Counted from the stretch's first letter, positions 23,185 through 36,504 are shown. The stretch is 64,000 bases of DNA from Nageia nagi (GCA_050084985.1 JBITNC010000002.1:8494001-8558000), one strand, 5' to 3'. The notes: generated by a model not told the origin, from the sequence alone. Translations and numbers: made by a program.

Positions 23185-24545
23185 ATGAGTGTGGATTTTA
23201 CTAGAGGTCCTCAAGATAGAATTTGATTTTATTTGGTATTATTTTGTATTTTTCAACTTTTTCACAAGTTGTCAAATGCATTTTGAGCATTGATGTGAGT
23301 TATCATGTACTATAGGGTATTTTATGCTCTTTACCATGATTCAATATTATATCATTGATATCATCATCTACCATGATGTAGGAAATGCATTACCATTTTT
23401 TGGGAGATTTATCATTGATGCCATCATCTTCACAATGCAAAGTTCAATGGTTAAGCCTTTCCAAGGTTTAGTATAAGTGCTGGTGATATCATTATCTTCA
23501 TGACACAACATTCAATGTTGAATTTTTTGTCAATATGTAACATATCTTGTGCTAATATCATCATCTTTATGGTATGGTGTTTAGTGTTGGAATATTTTCT
23601 TAGGTACAAAATATTTTATGTTAATGTCATCATCTTTATGGTGCAACATTCAATGTTGAAGTGTTTTTCAAGGTGTGGTATCTCTTATGTTGATATCATC
23701 ATATTTACAATATGATGTTAGTTGAAGGGATTTATTGGAGTGCAACATAAGTGTTGTTGATTTCATGATCTTCATGATGTGGCATTAGTTGAAGGGATTT
23801 ATCAAAGTGTGACATAAGTGTTATAGATATCATCATCTTCACAACATGATGTCTAATGGTTAAACTTATTGAATTGAAACATACTGGATGTTGACATCAT
23901 CAATTTATGGTATGATATCATTTTTGTTGACTCAAATTTGTAAATCATGACACAATAATGCAATTAAAGGCTTGACTTTGTCATTCATGGCATGGCTACC
24001 ATTGATCTTCATATAAAACTATTGTAATGATATTATATATGTCAAAAGGGTAGTTCAAGAGGTTAGAGAAGTGGTAAAGTTTATGGAGGAAGTTGAAATT
24101 ACTGAGAGGAATCTAGGGGCATATCTATTTTCGTTATAAAACTTTTGGAGACCTTTATTCTAGGGATTGATGGATTTTAGATGTTGTTGGTGCATGAGAA
24201 GGAATTTTGTTTCTTTATTTATCAAGTTATTTTAGAAGCATATGGTATTGAGAGGAAATGTTGAGGATTTTATTCTCCTCTTGATTTTCAATGGAAGTAA
24301 TATTATTAGATAAATAATTGATAAGAAGATGATCCAACTTGACTTCTTGAAAGGAACCAATATAAATCCTTGTGTTGAATTTGTTGTGTGCATTTATTTT
24401 ACTACAAATTATTATTTGAAATTTTATAATTTTACCTACATGATTTTATCCTACTATAATATGAATGTATCAATAATAAAATTGAACATCGAGTTAGAAT
24501 TTGTATTTGAGGACTCATGTATATTATAAGCATATGATGATTACA
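23185..24545 (+). repeat. 3' LTR of the outer gypsy element
   Basis: Matches 12030-13752. It contains a shorter tandem array and the same unique right part (CTTCATATA.AAC.ATTGTAA; GGAAGTTGAAAT; ATAAATAATTGATAAGAAG). It ends TGATTACA at 24545. Confidence 0.75.
23340..23905 (+). repeat. about 68-bp tandem array inside the 3' LTR
   Basis: About nine units, with the ATCATCATCTT marker every 62-72 bp. The dyad CAACATTCAATGTTG is perfect at about 23506 and 23644. It is the counterpart of the 12215-13105 array, with roughly four fewer units. Confidence 0.85.
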
Positions 24546-24569
24546 TAGCACTATCTTGTCCATGCTTGT

Positions 24570-25860
24570 ACAATTCGACCATTGTTGAACCAAAGGAGGT
24601 TCTTGATATCATAATTTAGACTCTAATATACCAATGTTCTAAAAAACATATTCTTGTAGAAAAAGGACCCCAAATATATCTCAAAATGGGACCCAAAAAT
24701 TCACTTAGAGAAGGAAAACAATTGCCCAACCAAGAATTTTTTTTAAGTCTAAAAAACCACTATGGTATAATATTTCTATGTGTTCTTAATTATAAATATT
24801 TGAATAGCACTTGGAAACAATCCTCTCCTCTTTGCTACACACTTCACCTTAGAAGTTATACCGAATGTAAGAGCATGTAGTAACAAATATTTCATTATAT
24901 TGTATGATCTCACATTTGGTACAACTTCTAGAGATACACAATCTAGTATATTTTCCAATGTGTTGAATTCATTTATATAGTTGTAAACTATAAGAAACAA
25001 TGACATGATTGTAAGCATATAATTAGAAAAAATGAGTACTATGATATATATGATAAAGACACATATAAAATACACAAGGCCTTGATATACATATATGAAA
25101 AATGTGAAAGAATACATAAGGCTTGGAAATTATTTGATAAAATAATATGTGAAAGCATGCATATAAAAAGTAAGCTTATGTACTTAGCATAGTTACAAAT
25201 CATATTTGAATCTTATTGTGCCCTTATTTGTGTTTATGTTTCATCTACATTGCATAATATTTATGTCCAAAAACATGACCCAAAAGATTATGTGATTGTT
25301 GTAACAATCCTATCAAGAAGTGGAAAATTTCCTTTTTCATGCTTATATAATTAGACCATCGTTGAACCAAAGGAGGTTCATAGATTCACAATTTGGAGTT
25401 TAATATATTAGCTTTTTAAAAATCATATGCTTGTAGAAAAATAAGTGCAAAAGATGTTTCAAAATGGGGCCCAAAATTCCACTTGGAGAAGAAAAGTAAT
25501 TACCTAGATAAGAAATTTTCTAAGTGTCAAAAACCACTATGGTATAACATTTATATGTGTTCTTACTTGAAAATATCTAGTGCAACTTCTACAGATAAGC
25601 CTCTAGTGTATCTTCCATTATGGTAGAATCATTTATGCACTTATAGACTATAACCAACAATGGCATTATTATAAGCATAGACTTGTAAAAATGTAAAATA
25701 ATAGACAAGGCTTGAAAATTATTTGACAAAATAATATATGAAAGCATGTATAGAAAAAATATGCTAGTGTTCTTAGCATAATTGTAGATCGTAATTATCG
25801 ATATGTATTTTTTTAAGTACAAGAATACAAGGAGCATCAATTACTTGATAAGATTAGATG
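24570..25860. repeat. two direct copies of a 0.5-kb dispersed repeat
   Basis: Copy 1 is about 24570-25110 and copy 2 about 25335-25860. Both contain GAACCAAAGGAGGTTC, CAAAATGGG(A/G)CCCAAAA, AACCACTATGGTATAA and TATGTGTTCTTA in the same order, about 765 bp apart. A third, weaker relative lies at 11590-11690. No coding sequence recognised. Confidence 0.7.
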
Positions 25861-26868
25861 TATATTAAATATAGAAGAATGCCTATTGTACCAACACATA
25901 TTCTCTCCTTTCCTCTCCTCTCCTCTACCCCCTCATCTTTAAAAATTAAAAAAATGAAATGCCTGATAATTTATATCACTTTTTGATAGGTATATTACAA
26001 TAGTCACATCATATTTTTGGCCTTGTGTTTAAACATGTATTATTATGCAAAGATAAGCACAATAATATTTACATATGCTCTACAATTATAGTCAAATGAT
26101 CAAGAATACCTATATTATCAAGCACCAAGTAGATATGTACATAAAATATGGAAGATGCATGATGTAATCATAATTTCATGGACTTTAATGATTGAAGTAT
26201 ATGCAACCCATGGTTACAATAAGGATTCCCCTCAACATTGATCTAATGATGCATAAAGATAAGTAAAATAAGATGGATGATGTAAACATGGTTTCATGGG
26301 ATAGCCATTTAGATTATAAATAATCTCCATCTTATATATGTTGCTTGAATTTAGTGCATATCTCATTAAACCTCTCTTTGTATAGTATTTAATGTTTGAT
26401 GTTTACACTTTAAACATTGAATATCATAGAATTTAGGGGCTTTGTTGGTTCCTATCTAGGAATTAAAAAGTAAATAAGTCAGAATTATGTCCAACTTATC
26501 AAAATACTAATTTAAAACTACAAGCACATGTCAACATTGAGAAAATAACATAGTATAGAAGTAAGCATTAGGTAAGCATAATGAAAATTTAAGTATAATT
26601 AAATAAAATAACTTATCAAACTAGTAATTTAAAATCTATTTTAAAAGCATTAGGTATGTATAATTAACATTAATAAATGACATGAAATGATTGAAATTGC
26701 CATGAACCATTAACCTTACATATTTGTATAGGCATTATGAAGCTATATCCTAAGATTATAATAGAAATTTATATTCATCATATAATAAAATTATCAAGCA
26801 TAAAACCAAACTTTTTAACCTCTTTTAGCAATATTCTAGACTACCATGGGGATCAAAAAGGCAAAACT
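25861..26868. other. no gene; short CT-rich tract
   Basis: A+T-rich DNA between element copies. A pyrimidine tract (TTCTCTCCTTTCCTCTCCTC and onward) lies at about 25902-25938. Bases 26864-26868 (AAACT) are the left target duplication of the next element. Confidence 0.6.
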
Positions 26869-27310
26869 TGTGAACTTGCACATTACATTACTGAATGAAA
26901 TTACATGGTGTTATAGCTTCATAAAAGAAGCTATAGTACAAACATGATTGTTGCAAGTAAATACAAATAATAACCATGAAAACTAATCCTACAAACTACA
27001 ACCTCATAATCCATGTACAAACAATTATGGATTATTTATTTATGTCCAAATATATTCCCCTAGCTATAACAAACTTCAAAACGAAGTATGAAGACAAAAA
27101 AATCACAAAACAATAAGAAAACTAACAAACTACCATGCATAGTTTATGTATAGTATGGGTCAAGGTTTAGCAGATCAGTTGACTATTCGATTGAGTTAGA
27201 TAAATTGGTAGGCTAGTTAGTTACTGCTAGCTAAACCTGCACCACTTGCCTAGGAATAGAGAACTAGAGTTTTTTGAATTATGTGCTTTTGATAGTATTC
27301 AACTCTAACA
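26869..27310 (-). repeat. 3' LTR of copia 1 (442 bp)
   Basis: On the plus strand it begins TGTGAACTTGCACATTAC and ends TTCAACTCTAACA. It matches 31547-31753 (left part) and 40205-40355 (right part), which defines the uninterrupted LTR. The adjoining 27311-27322 (TTATCCCCCTTA) is the polypurine tract read on the minus strand. Confidence 0.88.
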
Positions 27311-27329
27311 TTATCCCCCTTAATGCTGA

Positions 27330-30300
27330 GGGGACATACCAAAATGTTTCTTAGCTTCAATTTCAAGCTTTGAAAATGGCTTTGTTGAAAATATTAACTA
27401 CATTCTTTAAAGTATCAATATTTCTAAGCTCAACAATGTTCTTCTTCACCATGTCTCTTATGAAGTGATACTTCATATAAAAATGCTTTGACTTGCTATG
27501 GTGGAATGGATTTTATGCCAATTGGATGGCACTCTTGTTGTCATAATACAAAATAGTTGCACCACTTTGATTCTCACAAAGCTCCTCTAGAATCTTCCTC
27601 AACCATAATGCTTGGGCTCTAGCACTTGTGATTGTAATATACTCAGCTTCAATAGATGAAAGATCCATCGTACTTTATCTCTTTGAACTCCATATTATCA
27701 TATTTGAACCAAGGCTGAAGCATTAAATAGATGTGCTCTTCCTATCATCAATGTTTCTCCCCCTATCTAAATCACTATAACCAACAATATTGACACCTCC
27801 ATGCTTGATGTAATGGATACCAAAATCAATTGTTCCTTGAACATATCTCATAATTCTTTTTATTTCTTTCAAATGTGACTCAAATGGATCACTCATATAT
27901 CTATATATAAGTGATGTATTAAATGCTATATTGGGCCTAGTGTTTATGAGAAACATAAGACTCCCTATAATGGATCTATAAGTGGTTACATTGACTCTCA
28001 CTCCCCCATAATCCTTACAAAGTAGCTCACTATGAGAAATTGGATTGGGTAGTGGTTTACAACTTTCCATATCAAATTTCAACAACATATCTTTAGCATA
28101 ATTGCTTTGACATACAAATATTTCATCATTACATTGATAAACTTCTAATTCAAGGAAGTAGTGTATAATACCAAGGTCTTTCATTTCAAATTCATCCATC
28201 ATTTTTCTTTTGAATTCATCATTCAAGTTAGAATAACTACCCATATAAATCAAATAATCAACATATAAACAAACAATAAGTAGATCAATACCTTGCTTCA
28301 TGATGTAGAGGGTAGGTTCATTCTTGCTCCTTTCGAATCTATATTGCCAAAAGTAGCCATTTATCCTTGAGTACCATGCCCTTGGTGCTTGCTTTAGGCC
28401 ATACAAAGCTTTATTCAATTTGTAGACTAGATGTTCTTTCCCTCTGATGATGAAACCTTGAGGTTGCTCCACATAAACATCTTCTTTCAAGTATTCATTC
28501 AAAAATCCACTTTTCACATCCATGTGCATACTTTCCACCCTTTGTATGTAGCCAAAGAAAGGACCAACCTGGTTGTCTCTTGCCTTGATACCAATGCAAA
28601 ATTTTCCTCATAATCAATGCCAAATTTTTATTTAAAACCCTTGGAAACAAGCCTTGCTTTGTGCCTCTCAATAGTGCCATCACTATTGTACTTGGTCTTG
28701 TAGACCCATTTATAACCAATACATTTTTTATCCTTTGGAAGTTCAACAAGCTCCCAAGTTTCATTCTTTTCAATAGAATGCATTTCTTCCTCCATTTCCC
28801 TCAACCACAAATTATTAGTACAAGCATCTTCAAAATAAGTGGGCTCAACATCAATGTTAGCCATAAGTGCATAATTGACAATATCACCCCTATGATATTC
28901 ATTTTCATCATGTCCATACATATTCAAATTCTCAAGTCTAGATACAACATTAATTATTTCTTTTTTCTTGACTTCTTGTGAGTCTCTTTTGAAAATTTGA
29001 AGTAGGATGATTTGCCAATATTCTTTTCCACTTTTTAATATTTTCTTTTTCTTGGCTTAATGGACTTGAAGTATTTGGTGTGCTAGGTGAAAAAGGACTT
29101 GGCCATTGGTATGTTGAACATGTGCATTATTGGGCTGATCATTGTAAGAATATTCATTGGCTAATTCATCATCAACTATGAGTTTTTAATGACCATACCT
29201 TCACCTTCATCAAAAATTACATCTCTTGATATTACAATGCTCTTTTTTTTTGGATTGTATAATCTATATGCTTTAGAATTTTCACAATAACCCATAAAAA
29301 TACATGCTTGGCTTTTTGGATCAAGTTTTCTTCTTTTCTAATTAGGAATGTGTGCATATGTTAAACAACCAAAAACTCTAAAATGACCAACATTTGGCTT
29401 TCTTTCATACCATGCTTCATAAGCAGTGATTCCTTCCAATGATTTAGTTGGGCTTCTATTAAGGATGTAAACAATTGGTCTACATGCATTGGCCCAATAC
29501 ATATAAATCAAATATTTTGAATGTAACATGCTTCTTGCCATATTCATAATTGTCCTATTTTTTCTTTCACATGCACCATTTTGTTGAGGAGTAAAACCTA
29601 TAATAAATTGCCTTTTAATTCCACAATCTTTGCAAAACTTTGTGAATTCATTTGATATCTAATCCCCTCCTCTATCATTCCTTAAATAATTTATATAATA
29701 TCCACTTTGATTTTCCACATTATTCTTGAATTCCATAAAACAACCAAAAGCTTGATCTTTTTTTTAAGAAATAAATCCAACACATTCTTGAGAAATCATC
29801 AATGAAAGTGAGGAAATAGGAATTCATACCCATGCTCTTTGTTTGCACTAGTTCACATATATCTAAATGCACCAATTTAAGAAGATAAGAGGATATCCAT
29901 GTTTGGCCTCTTGGAAAGCTCAATCTATGGTGCTTTCTCAAAGCACACGCTTCACACACTTCTTTGCACCATCCACCTTTGGTAGCCCATGTACCATTTG
30001 ATGAGATGTCAAAAGTTTCAAACTTGAATGATTGAGATGCCCATGTCTCAAATGCTACAACCAACCTTTATTTTCAATAGACACATTAGCAAGTGCATCC
30101 CCTTGGCCATCAAATTCTATAGAAAATAGCCTATTCTTACTCATTGTTATTGTTGTAACAAGCTTATTGCCTCTATTTTTATCATAAATTACACATCTTC
30201 CTTCATAAAAAACAAGCATGTAATTGTTGTCCATCATTTTCCCAATACTTAACAAATTGTGTTGAAGTTTGGGAATATAGTAAATATCATTTATATTTTT

Positions 30301-31434
30301 TATTCCTTCCTTGTTTGGAACCTCCATGGCACCCACACCTTCAACTTGCAATGTGTTATTATCACCAATTTTGATCTTTGATTTGAAGGAGTCATAAATT
30401 TGATAAAATAGCTTACCTTTGTCAATCATGTGGTTGGATGCTCCCAAATCAAGTAGCCATATCTCTTGCATGCTTGGATCAACCTTCCCAAATGTCAAAA
30501 ATAAATTTGCATCTTCCTTTCCATAGTTTGCACTTCTCCCTTCTTGAGAAGCCTTCAATCTACAATCTCTCTCATAGTGCCCAAATTTATGGCAATAGTA
30601 ACATTACTTGTTAGATTTGTCACTTGCATTGGAATTTTGGTGTTGTTGGCCTCCTTGGCCTCTTCCATTGCTTCTACCTTGGACTCTACCTTTTGCAGCA
30701 CATCTCCTTCCTCTTCCTCTTCCTCTTCCTTGGCCTCTACCTTGACTACTCACATTGGCTTCTCCTTCTTTGGATGCAAAAGCCTTATCATCACCACCTC
30801 CAATGCTTGAAGATGGTGAATATTGTAGTATTTCTTCATGGGACATGATTGAACCAATAATTTGATTATAAGTGAGAGTAGAAATATTTTTTCTCTTTTC
30901 AATAATGATTGCAACATGGTTCCACTTTGGAAGAAGAGATCTCAAAACTTTCTTCATAACCACTTCATTTGCAATTGTTTATCTAAGTGTCTTCATTTTT
31001 TTGACACATGATTGCACTCTAACATAATAATCACTAACATTCGCATCATTTTGCATCTTGAGATTGTCAAAATCTCTCTTGAGAGTTTGAATTCCCACTT
31101 GCTTCCCTTGATTGCTACCTTGGTATTTATCCTTCAAAGCCTTACATGCATCATTTGCTTATGTACATGAAGAGATCCTTGGAAATATTCTCTTACACAA
31201 GGCCATTTGAAGATAATACAAGTCATAAGAATTCTTCTTTTGTACTTCCTTTTTTGAATTCTTATCAACCCCTTGCAAGGCATTCCAATCACTTAGCTCT
31301 TAATAGCCATCTTCAACAATCTCCCAAAATACTTTTACAATGAGTAATGTCTTCATTTTGATAGACCAATACTCATAATCTTCTCCAAAAAACTCAAGAA
31401 TTGGTGATGAAGAGTTATTGCTATTTGAATCCAT
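27330..31434 (-). pseudogene. copia 1 gag-pol remnant
   Basis: Read leftward. The ATG at 31434 opens gag (MDSNSNNSSSPILEFFGEDY, YEYWSIKMKTLL). An RG-rich segment (about 30800-30680) and an intact zinc knuckle CYYCHKFGHYERDC (from 30603) follow. Protease comes next with WLLDLGASNHM (about 30460), where the usual DSG active site reads DLG. Integrase is at about 30000-29340 (CEACALRKHHRLSF; FIDDFSRMCWIYF; NRSPTKSLEG; FRVFGCLTYAH). Reverse transcriptase is at about 28930-27750 ([32 protein letters not shown]), with YVDD changed to YVDY near 28250. RNase H follows (SSIEAEYITITSA, about 27660). Usual copia order gag-PR-INT-RT-RH. In-frame stops plus the two active-site changes show it is dead. Confidence 0.92.
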
Positions 31435-31532
31435 TCTTCAATGCTCAAATGCAAAAATTGGGAAATGAAACTTGAAGATGCTTGATAAGTCTCTCCAAAA
31501 TTCACCCACTCGAACCCAAATGGATTCAATAT

Positions 31533-31543
31533 CTCTGATACCA
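31533..31543 (-). other. primer-binding site of copia 1
   Basis: On the minus strand it reads TGGTATCAGAG, three bases after the LTR end; it matches the 3' end of initiator tRNA-Met as in most plant copia elements. Confidence 0.85.
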
Positions 31544-31546
31544 TAA

Positions 31547-31753
31547 TGTGAACTTGCATATTACATTACTAAATGAAATTACATAGCTTTATAGGTTCAT
31601 AGAAGAAGCTACAATACAAACATGATTGTTGTAGGCAAATACAAAGAATAACCATGAAAAATAATCCTAAAAATTCCAACATCGCAATCCATGTACAACA
31701 AGTATGGATTATTTATTTACATCCAAATATATTTCGCTAGTTATAAAAAACTT
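31547..31753 (-). repeat. copia 1 5' LTR, first piece
   Basis: Matches 26869 to about 27083. It then breaks off at AACTT, where copia 2 LTR sequence starts. The remaining piece is 40205-40355. About 84 bp of the LTR are missing between the two pieces. Confidence 0.85.
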
Positions 31754-31842
31754 AAGGTATCAAATGATACCCTTAAGTATTAGTGAACTTACATAGAATA
31801 TTATTACATAACCTTTACAATAATGCATTATAAATTCCAATA
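31754..31842 (-). repeat. copia 2 3' LTR, truncated
   Basis: About 89 bp matching 40116-40204 (GGTATMAAATGATACCCTTA, then ATTAGTGAACTTACATAGAA). The other roughly 410 bp of the LTR are missing at the junction with copia 1. The kept part includes an inverted repeat (CTTAAGGTAT / ATACCCTTAAG). Confidence 0.82.
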
Positions 31843-32599
31843 CTCCCCTTTAATGCAATATTGAGATAGAGCAAAAAAGAGAGAAGGAAGAGAGAAAGTA
31901 AGAGAGTTCTCCTCCAAATAGATATAACAAATATAAGAAATTTTTACATATTTGTGAAAGAAGAAAGATCTAGTTTAAGACTCACTACTTTGTCAAATAT
32001 AATTATTAACCATAACCAGTTTCAATGTACATGAATTAGTCATTCAATTGTAAGTCATGAAGAGTCTCCAAGACCCTATATACTTGCAATCTCAAAGGAA
32101 CCTACAAGTCATAAGTAGCTCAAATAACAAGATTAGTTGGATGCAACATATTCATATCAACTAGGATAGATAAATCACACAAATGCCATCATGAACTAAT
32201 CAATGGTGAACTATAAGTCATCACAAAGATGCAAAGCCAAAAATCATAGTCACTTGCTATATATAAAATATATGTTGATTATCATTACAAAATAGAGCAT
32301 GCACATACGAGTTCTTCACATATGGATAACTAAATAGTGTCAAAATACATATAAGAGTTTCTCATGCATGGATAATTTAATAGTGCTATATTGTCCAATC
32401 TTTTTTGCTTTTAAAAATTTATACAATAAGTTCCTCACATAGAGCGAAATTACCATGAAGGTGTACAACCAAAACTCAACACTATATAGCACAAAACCCT
32501 CCTAGGGGTGAAGTTGTCATCACAATTATGAATTCAACACAAGAATTAAAATTTCACTCCTCTTTGAGGGTAACTTCACCAATCTGATAGCATCCTTAA

Positions 32600-35500
32600 G
32601 CTTACAGAATTAAACTTCCAAGAGGGGCTTGGTGAACAAATCAGTGGAGTTCAAGGTGGATGGAAAATACTCCAGGTGTATGATGCCATCAAGAACCTTA
32701 TCCCTATTAAAATGGGCATGAATTTCCATATGTTTTACTCTAAAGGAGCATAAAATTCTTATCCAAAGAAATAGCCAAGTGATTTTCTAAAGAAATCAAA
32801 AATGAGCCACCTTGCTCATACCTAATTTCTTTCAGAAGATGCCTTAGCCAAATGGCTTCTTGCATTGCAACAAACATGGCATAGTATTTAGCTTTTGTGG
32901 TGGAAAAATAAATAATAGGTTACTTCTTGTAAGCCCAAGAGATAGCATCTAAACCAATGCTAAACACATACATAGAGGTTGATTTCCTATCATCTCTATC
33001 TCCCTCATAGTCAAAATCTAAGAATTCAAAGAGAACAAATGAGGGCAACTTAGAATATTTGAGAGCAAGATCTTTAGTCCTTGCAACATACCTTAAGATT
33101 TTTTTAATAGCATTGAGATGCTCAACATATGGTTTTTGCATGAATCATGCCATCAGATTCACTGCAAAGGCAATATCTAGCTTGGATATAGTCAAATACA
33201 AAAGACTACCAATTAATTACCTATAAGTTGTAACATTAGCTAACTAAGAGTTGGAGTTCAAAGAAATTATGATTCTAAGAGAGACTGGGATTACAACATA
33301 TCTACATTCATCCATTCCAAACTTTTATAAGATATTTGATGTATATTTAGATTGATTGAGATAAGTACAATCCTTGTATTGATACACTTGCATTCTAAGA
33401 TAGTAGTGCAAGAGACCAAGATCAATCATTTAAAATATTGCTTTAAGTTTGTATATGCACTCTTGAATGATTTCTTCATTGTTCCTAGTTATTAGAAGAT
33501 CATCCACATAAAAGAGAATCAATACTACATCTTTTCCCTCATTGAGCACATATAGATTGGAGCTAGAAAAACACTTAGAGAAACCAATGTTAGTAAAATA
33601 CCTTGAAATCTTCTTATACTAGGCTCTAGGTGCTTGTTTAAGTCTATATAATGACTTCTTTAGCTTGCACACAAAGTCCTCTTTGCCTTCCACAATGAAC
33701 CCTTCTATCTAATTCATAAAGATTTCCACATCTAAGTCACCATTGAGAAATGGACTTTTGATGTTAATTTAAAAAACTTTCCATCCTTGAGCTACAGAAA
33801 GAGCAAGGATAATTCTCATAGTAGACATCTTTACCATGGGAGCAAAGGTTTTCTCATAATCTACATTATATTTCTAAGCAAAACCTTTAGCTACTAACCT
33901 TACCTTGTATTTTTCAATATCTCTAACTGAATTGAACTTGATCTTGTAGATCCACTTATTGCCAATCACATTCTTCTCATTGGGATAAGGAACCAAATCC
34001 CAAGTTTTATTTTTCATAAGTGTCTCATACTCCACTTTCATGGCTTCCATCCAACACTCATGCTTATAAGCTTTTTTTAAGGTTGAAAGCTCATGCTTGT
34101 TATCAATCTTGGAAAATAAAGATTTGTTCAAGGTCATGTTCCTTGTTACCCTTTGAGTTGGAGAGTTTTATTACTAAGGTGACTTGTTTACATCAATATC
34201 TAATAGCTAGGTGCTATTGAAGACTCCTCTGGATCATCAACATCCTTATTAGAAACATATTCTTCAAGAAGTTCATTGAACTTTACATCCTTTGAAATAA
34301 ACATAGCTTTGTAGGATGAAGAGTAAAGTCTATAGCCTCTATGCTGACTATCATAACCTATAAAGATGCATTTTTCAACTCTTTTTTCTAACTTCTTCCT
34401 TTTTTCAAAAATAATGTAGGAGAATGCTTCACAACCAAACACCCTAAAGTGTGAAATGTGTGGTTTTCTTCCTAACCATGCCTCAAAACTAGTTTTACCC
34501 TAAACAGCTTATGTGGGACACCTATTCAAGGTGTAAATAGTAATGCTTACTGTTTCACTCCATAAGAAACTAGTAAGATTACCCAACATACATCTAGCCA
34601 TTTCTATAATTTTCCTATTTTTCTTTTCGACAACACCATTTTGCTGAGGAGTGTAAGGAATCATAAACTACCTCTTGATTCCATATTTAGCACAATAGTC
34701 ATAGAACTCATTGCTATTATATTCTCTCCCATATCTAATCTTAAAATCTTGATTTTAAGGTTAGTTTGATTCTCAATAAAGAACTTTAAAACTCTCAAAG
34801 GTTTGATCCTTGTGCTCAAGTAGATACCTAAAGGTCATCCTACTAAAATCATCAATGAAGGTTAAGATGTAAGATGCTCTTTCAAGCAACTTAGTTTGAA
34901 ACAAACTCATGAAATCTGAATGCACATGTTGAAGAGGTTGAGATGCTCTTATTACCTTATCTTTTTAAAACTTTTATCTATGCATCTTATTAGGAATGCA
35001 CTTCTCACATAGACCAATCAAAGGAGAAATTAAAGGAAAACCTCCCATAAGTTCTTGATCTTTCATGACTTGAATACTCTTATGGTTAAGGTGCCCTAAA
35101 CATTGGTGCCAAATATTACCTCTAGAACACACACTTATAGCAAGACACATCTTTGATAGAACTTGATCTACAATGTAGAGATCATCTTTCACTAATCCTT
35201 TAACCAATGTGGCAAGTCCTTTCCTAATGCACCAAGATTGAGAGTCAAACTCAAAAGAGTACCCTTTCCTAGCAACTTGGATCATAGAGAGAAGGTTCAT
35301 CCTAAGTTAAAAATATAGAGCATATTTTTAAAAACCTTCCCATGAATCAACACACTTACAATTCCTTGGACTTCAAGGGTAGAGTTATCACCTATCATAA
35401 TCGTATCTTTTCTTGTGAAAGTTCTCAAACTTATCCTTTTCAAAGCATAGGTGATTAGTGCAATCAAAGTTAATAATCCGAAAAAGTGTGAGACATGGAG

Positions 35501-36504
35501 TAGAGCATAGTAGTAAAACTAGCTTGAATATTCTTCTTTCCTTTGAAGTTCTTTACATTTTCATTACCTTTGTTCTTTTCCTCTTTTTTTTTTTTGTACT
35601 AATCAACTTCTTTATGACCTTGGATGCCATAATAGTTACAATTACCATCAAACTTTTCCTTAGGATATGGATTGTTTGCTTTGCCTTTTCTATCTCTTTA
35701 CTTGAAATGGTTGTTGTTATCATTGTTCTTATTATTGCTGTTGTTGTTGTTCCTATTGTTGCCATTGTTCCTACTATTGTAGCCATTTCCTCTTTTCTCA
35801 AACCTTTTGGAGGAAGAAAGATAAGATTTCTTTTGATAGTTGAACTTCTTCTTGAAAGGAGTTTTGATTTCTTCAAGAGAAACATTATTATCCTTAGGAA
35901 AAGAAATCAACACCTTTTTGTTAATAATTTCCTCATGCTTCAAAAGGAGCTTAGAAAGGTTCTCAAGGGAGAATACTTCTTCTTCATCATCAAGCCTTGT
36001 TTCCATAACCATAAAAAAAATTTCAAACTTTGAAGAAAGGCTTTGAAGAATGATGAAGACCACTAACTCATCATTGATCCAATTACACCCGTAAACAACA
36101 AATTAGGTCCTTAGGTCAATGATTTTGTTCAAGTAGATAGCCATATTTTCATCTTCCCCTTGATGAGATTGAAGAAAATTTTGGAGAATAGTAAACCTTC
36201 TTGAAAAATTTGAACCAAGGTAGATTTTCTTAAGCTTATCCCAAGCTTTTTTTGTTAAGGTTGAAGAGGAAATCATTAGGAGGACATCATCTAAAACTAC
36301 ATGAAAGATCATAGAGGTTGCCAACTCATTCTTTATGCTGTAAGCCTCTAGTGCCTTTTCATTTGTAGGAGGTACAAGGTTTTCAATCACTATTTGTCAA
36401 AGCTTCCTTGCTTGTAATTCAGCTCTCATTCGACATTCTCAAATACCAAAGTTGGAACCATCAAGAATATGTTTGGGTAAAAAGGAGTCTCCCATTTGCT
36501 TCAT
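32600..36504 (-). pseudogene. copia 2 gag-pol remnant
   Basis: Read leftward. The ATG at 36504 opens gag (MKQMGDSFLPKHILDGSNFG; ENLVPPTNEKALEAYSIKNE; KKAWDKLKKIYLGSN) and an Asn-rich tail (about 35800-35700). A protease remnant lies near 35450, where the usual DSGCTNHM reads as FDCTNHL. Next are the pre-integrase block IWHQCLGHLNHKS (about 35110) and integrase (TPQQNGVVEKKNR, about 34650; FRVFGCEAFSYI, about 34430). Reverse transcriptase runs about 34140-33150 (WIYKIKFNSVRDIEKYKVRL) with FYVDDLLIT intact near 33510, and RNase H is at about 32930-32840. Stops interrupt each domain, so it is not functional. Several plus-strand open frames here are shadows of gag. Confidence 0.9.

Larger units (their letters stand above)
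12030..24545 (+). mobile_element. Ty3/gypsy retrotransposon with satellite-bearing LTRs, itself invaded
   Basis: Two long direct repeats (about 12030-13752 and 23185-24545) enclose, in order, a primer-binding-site-like motif, gag, an unrelated insertion, and the pol sequence from mid reverse transcriptase to the integrase C-terminus, then a polypurine tract. All is on the plus strand. The protease and first half of reverse transcriptase are missing where the inner unit (14806-20738) lies. Both LTRs end in TGATTACA. The left edge of each LTR is uncertain because visible similarity fades upstream; about 85 bases between the polypurine tract (23100) and the start of clear similarity are unexplained. 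No target duplication was found. All frames contain stops. Confidence 0.8.

Noticed and set aside
25902-25938. CT-rich tract as a possible polypurine tract or promoter element
   Set aside because: No LTR, gene or TATA box is linked to it; it is most simply low-complexity DNA.
35458-36033. Plus-strand open frame with hydrophobic, membrane-like stretches
   Set aside because: Antisense of the Asn-rich and Lys-rich gag tail of copia 2; the Val/Ile runs are complements of Asn codons.
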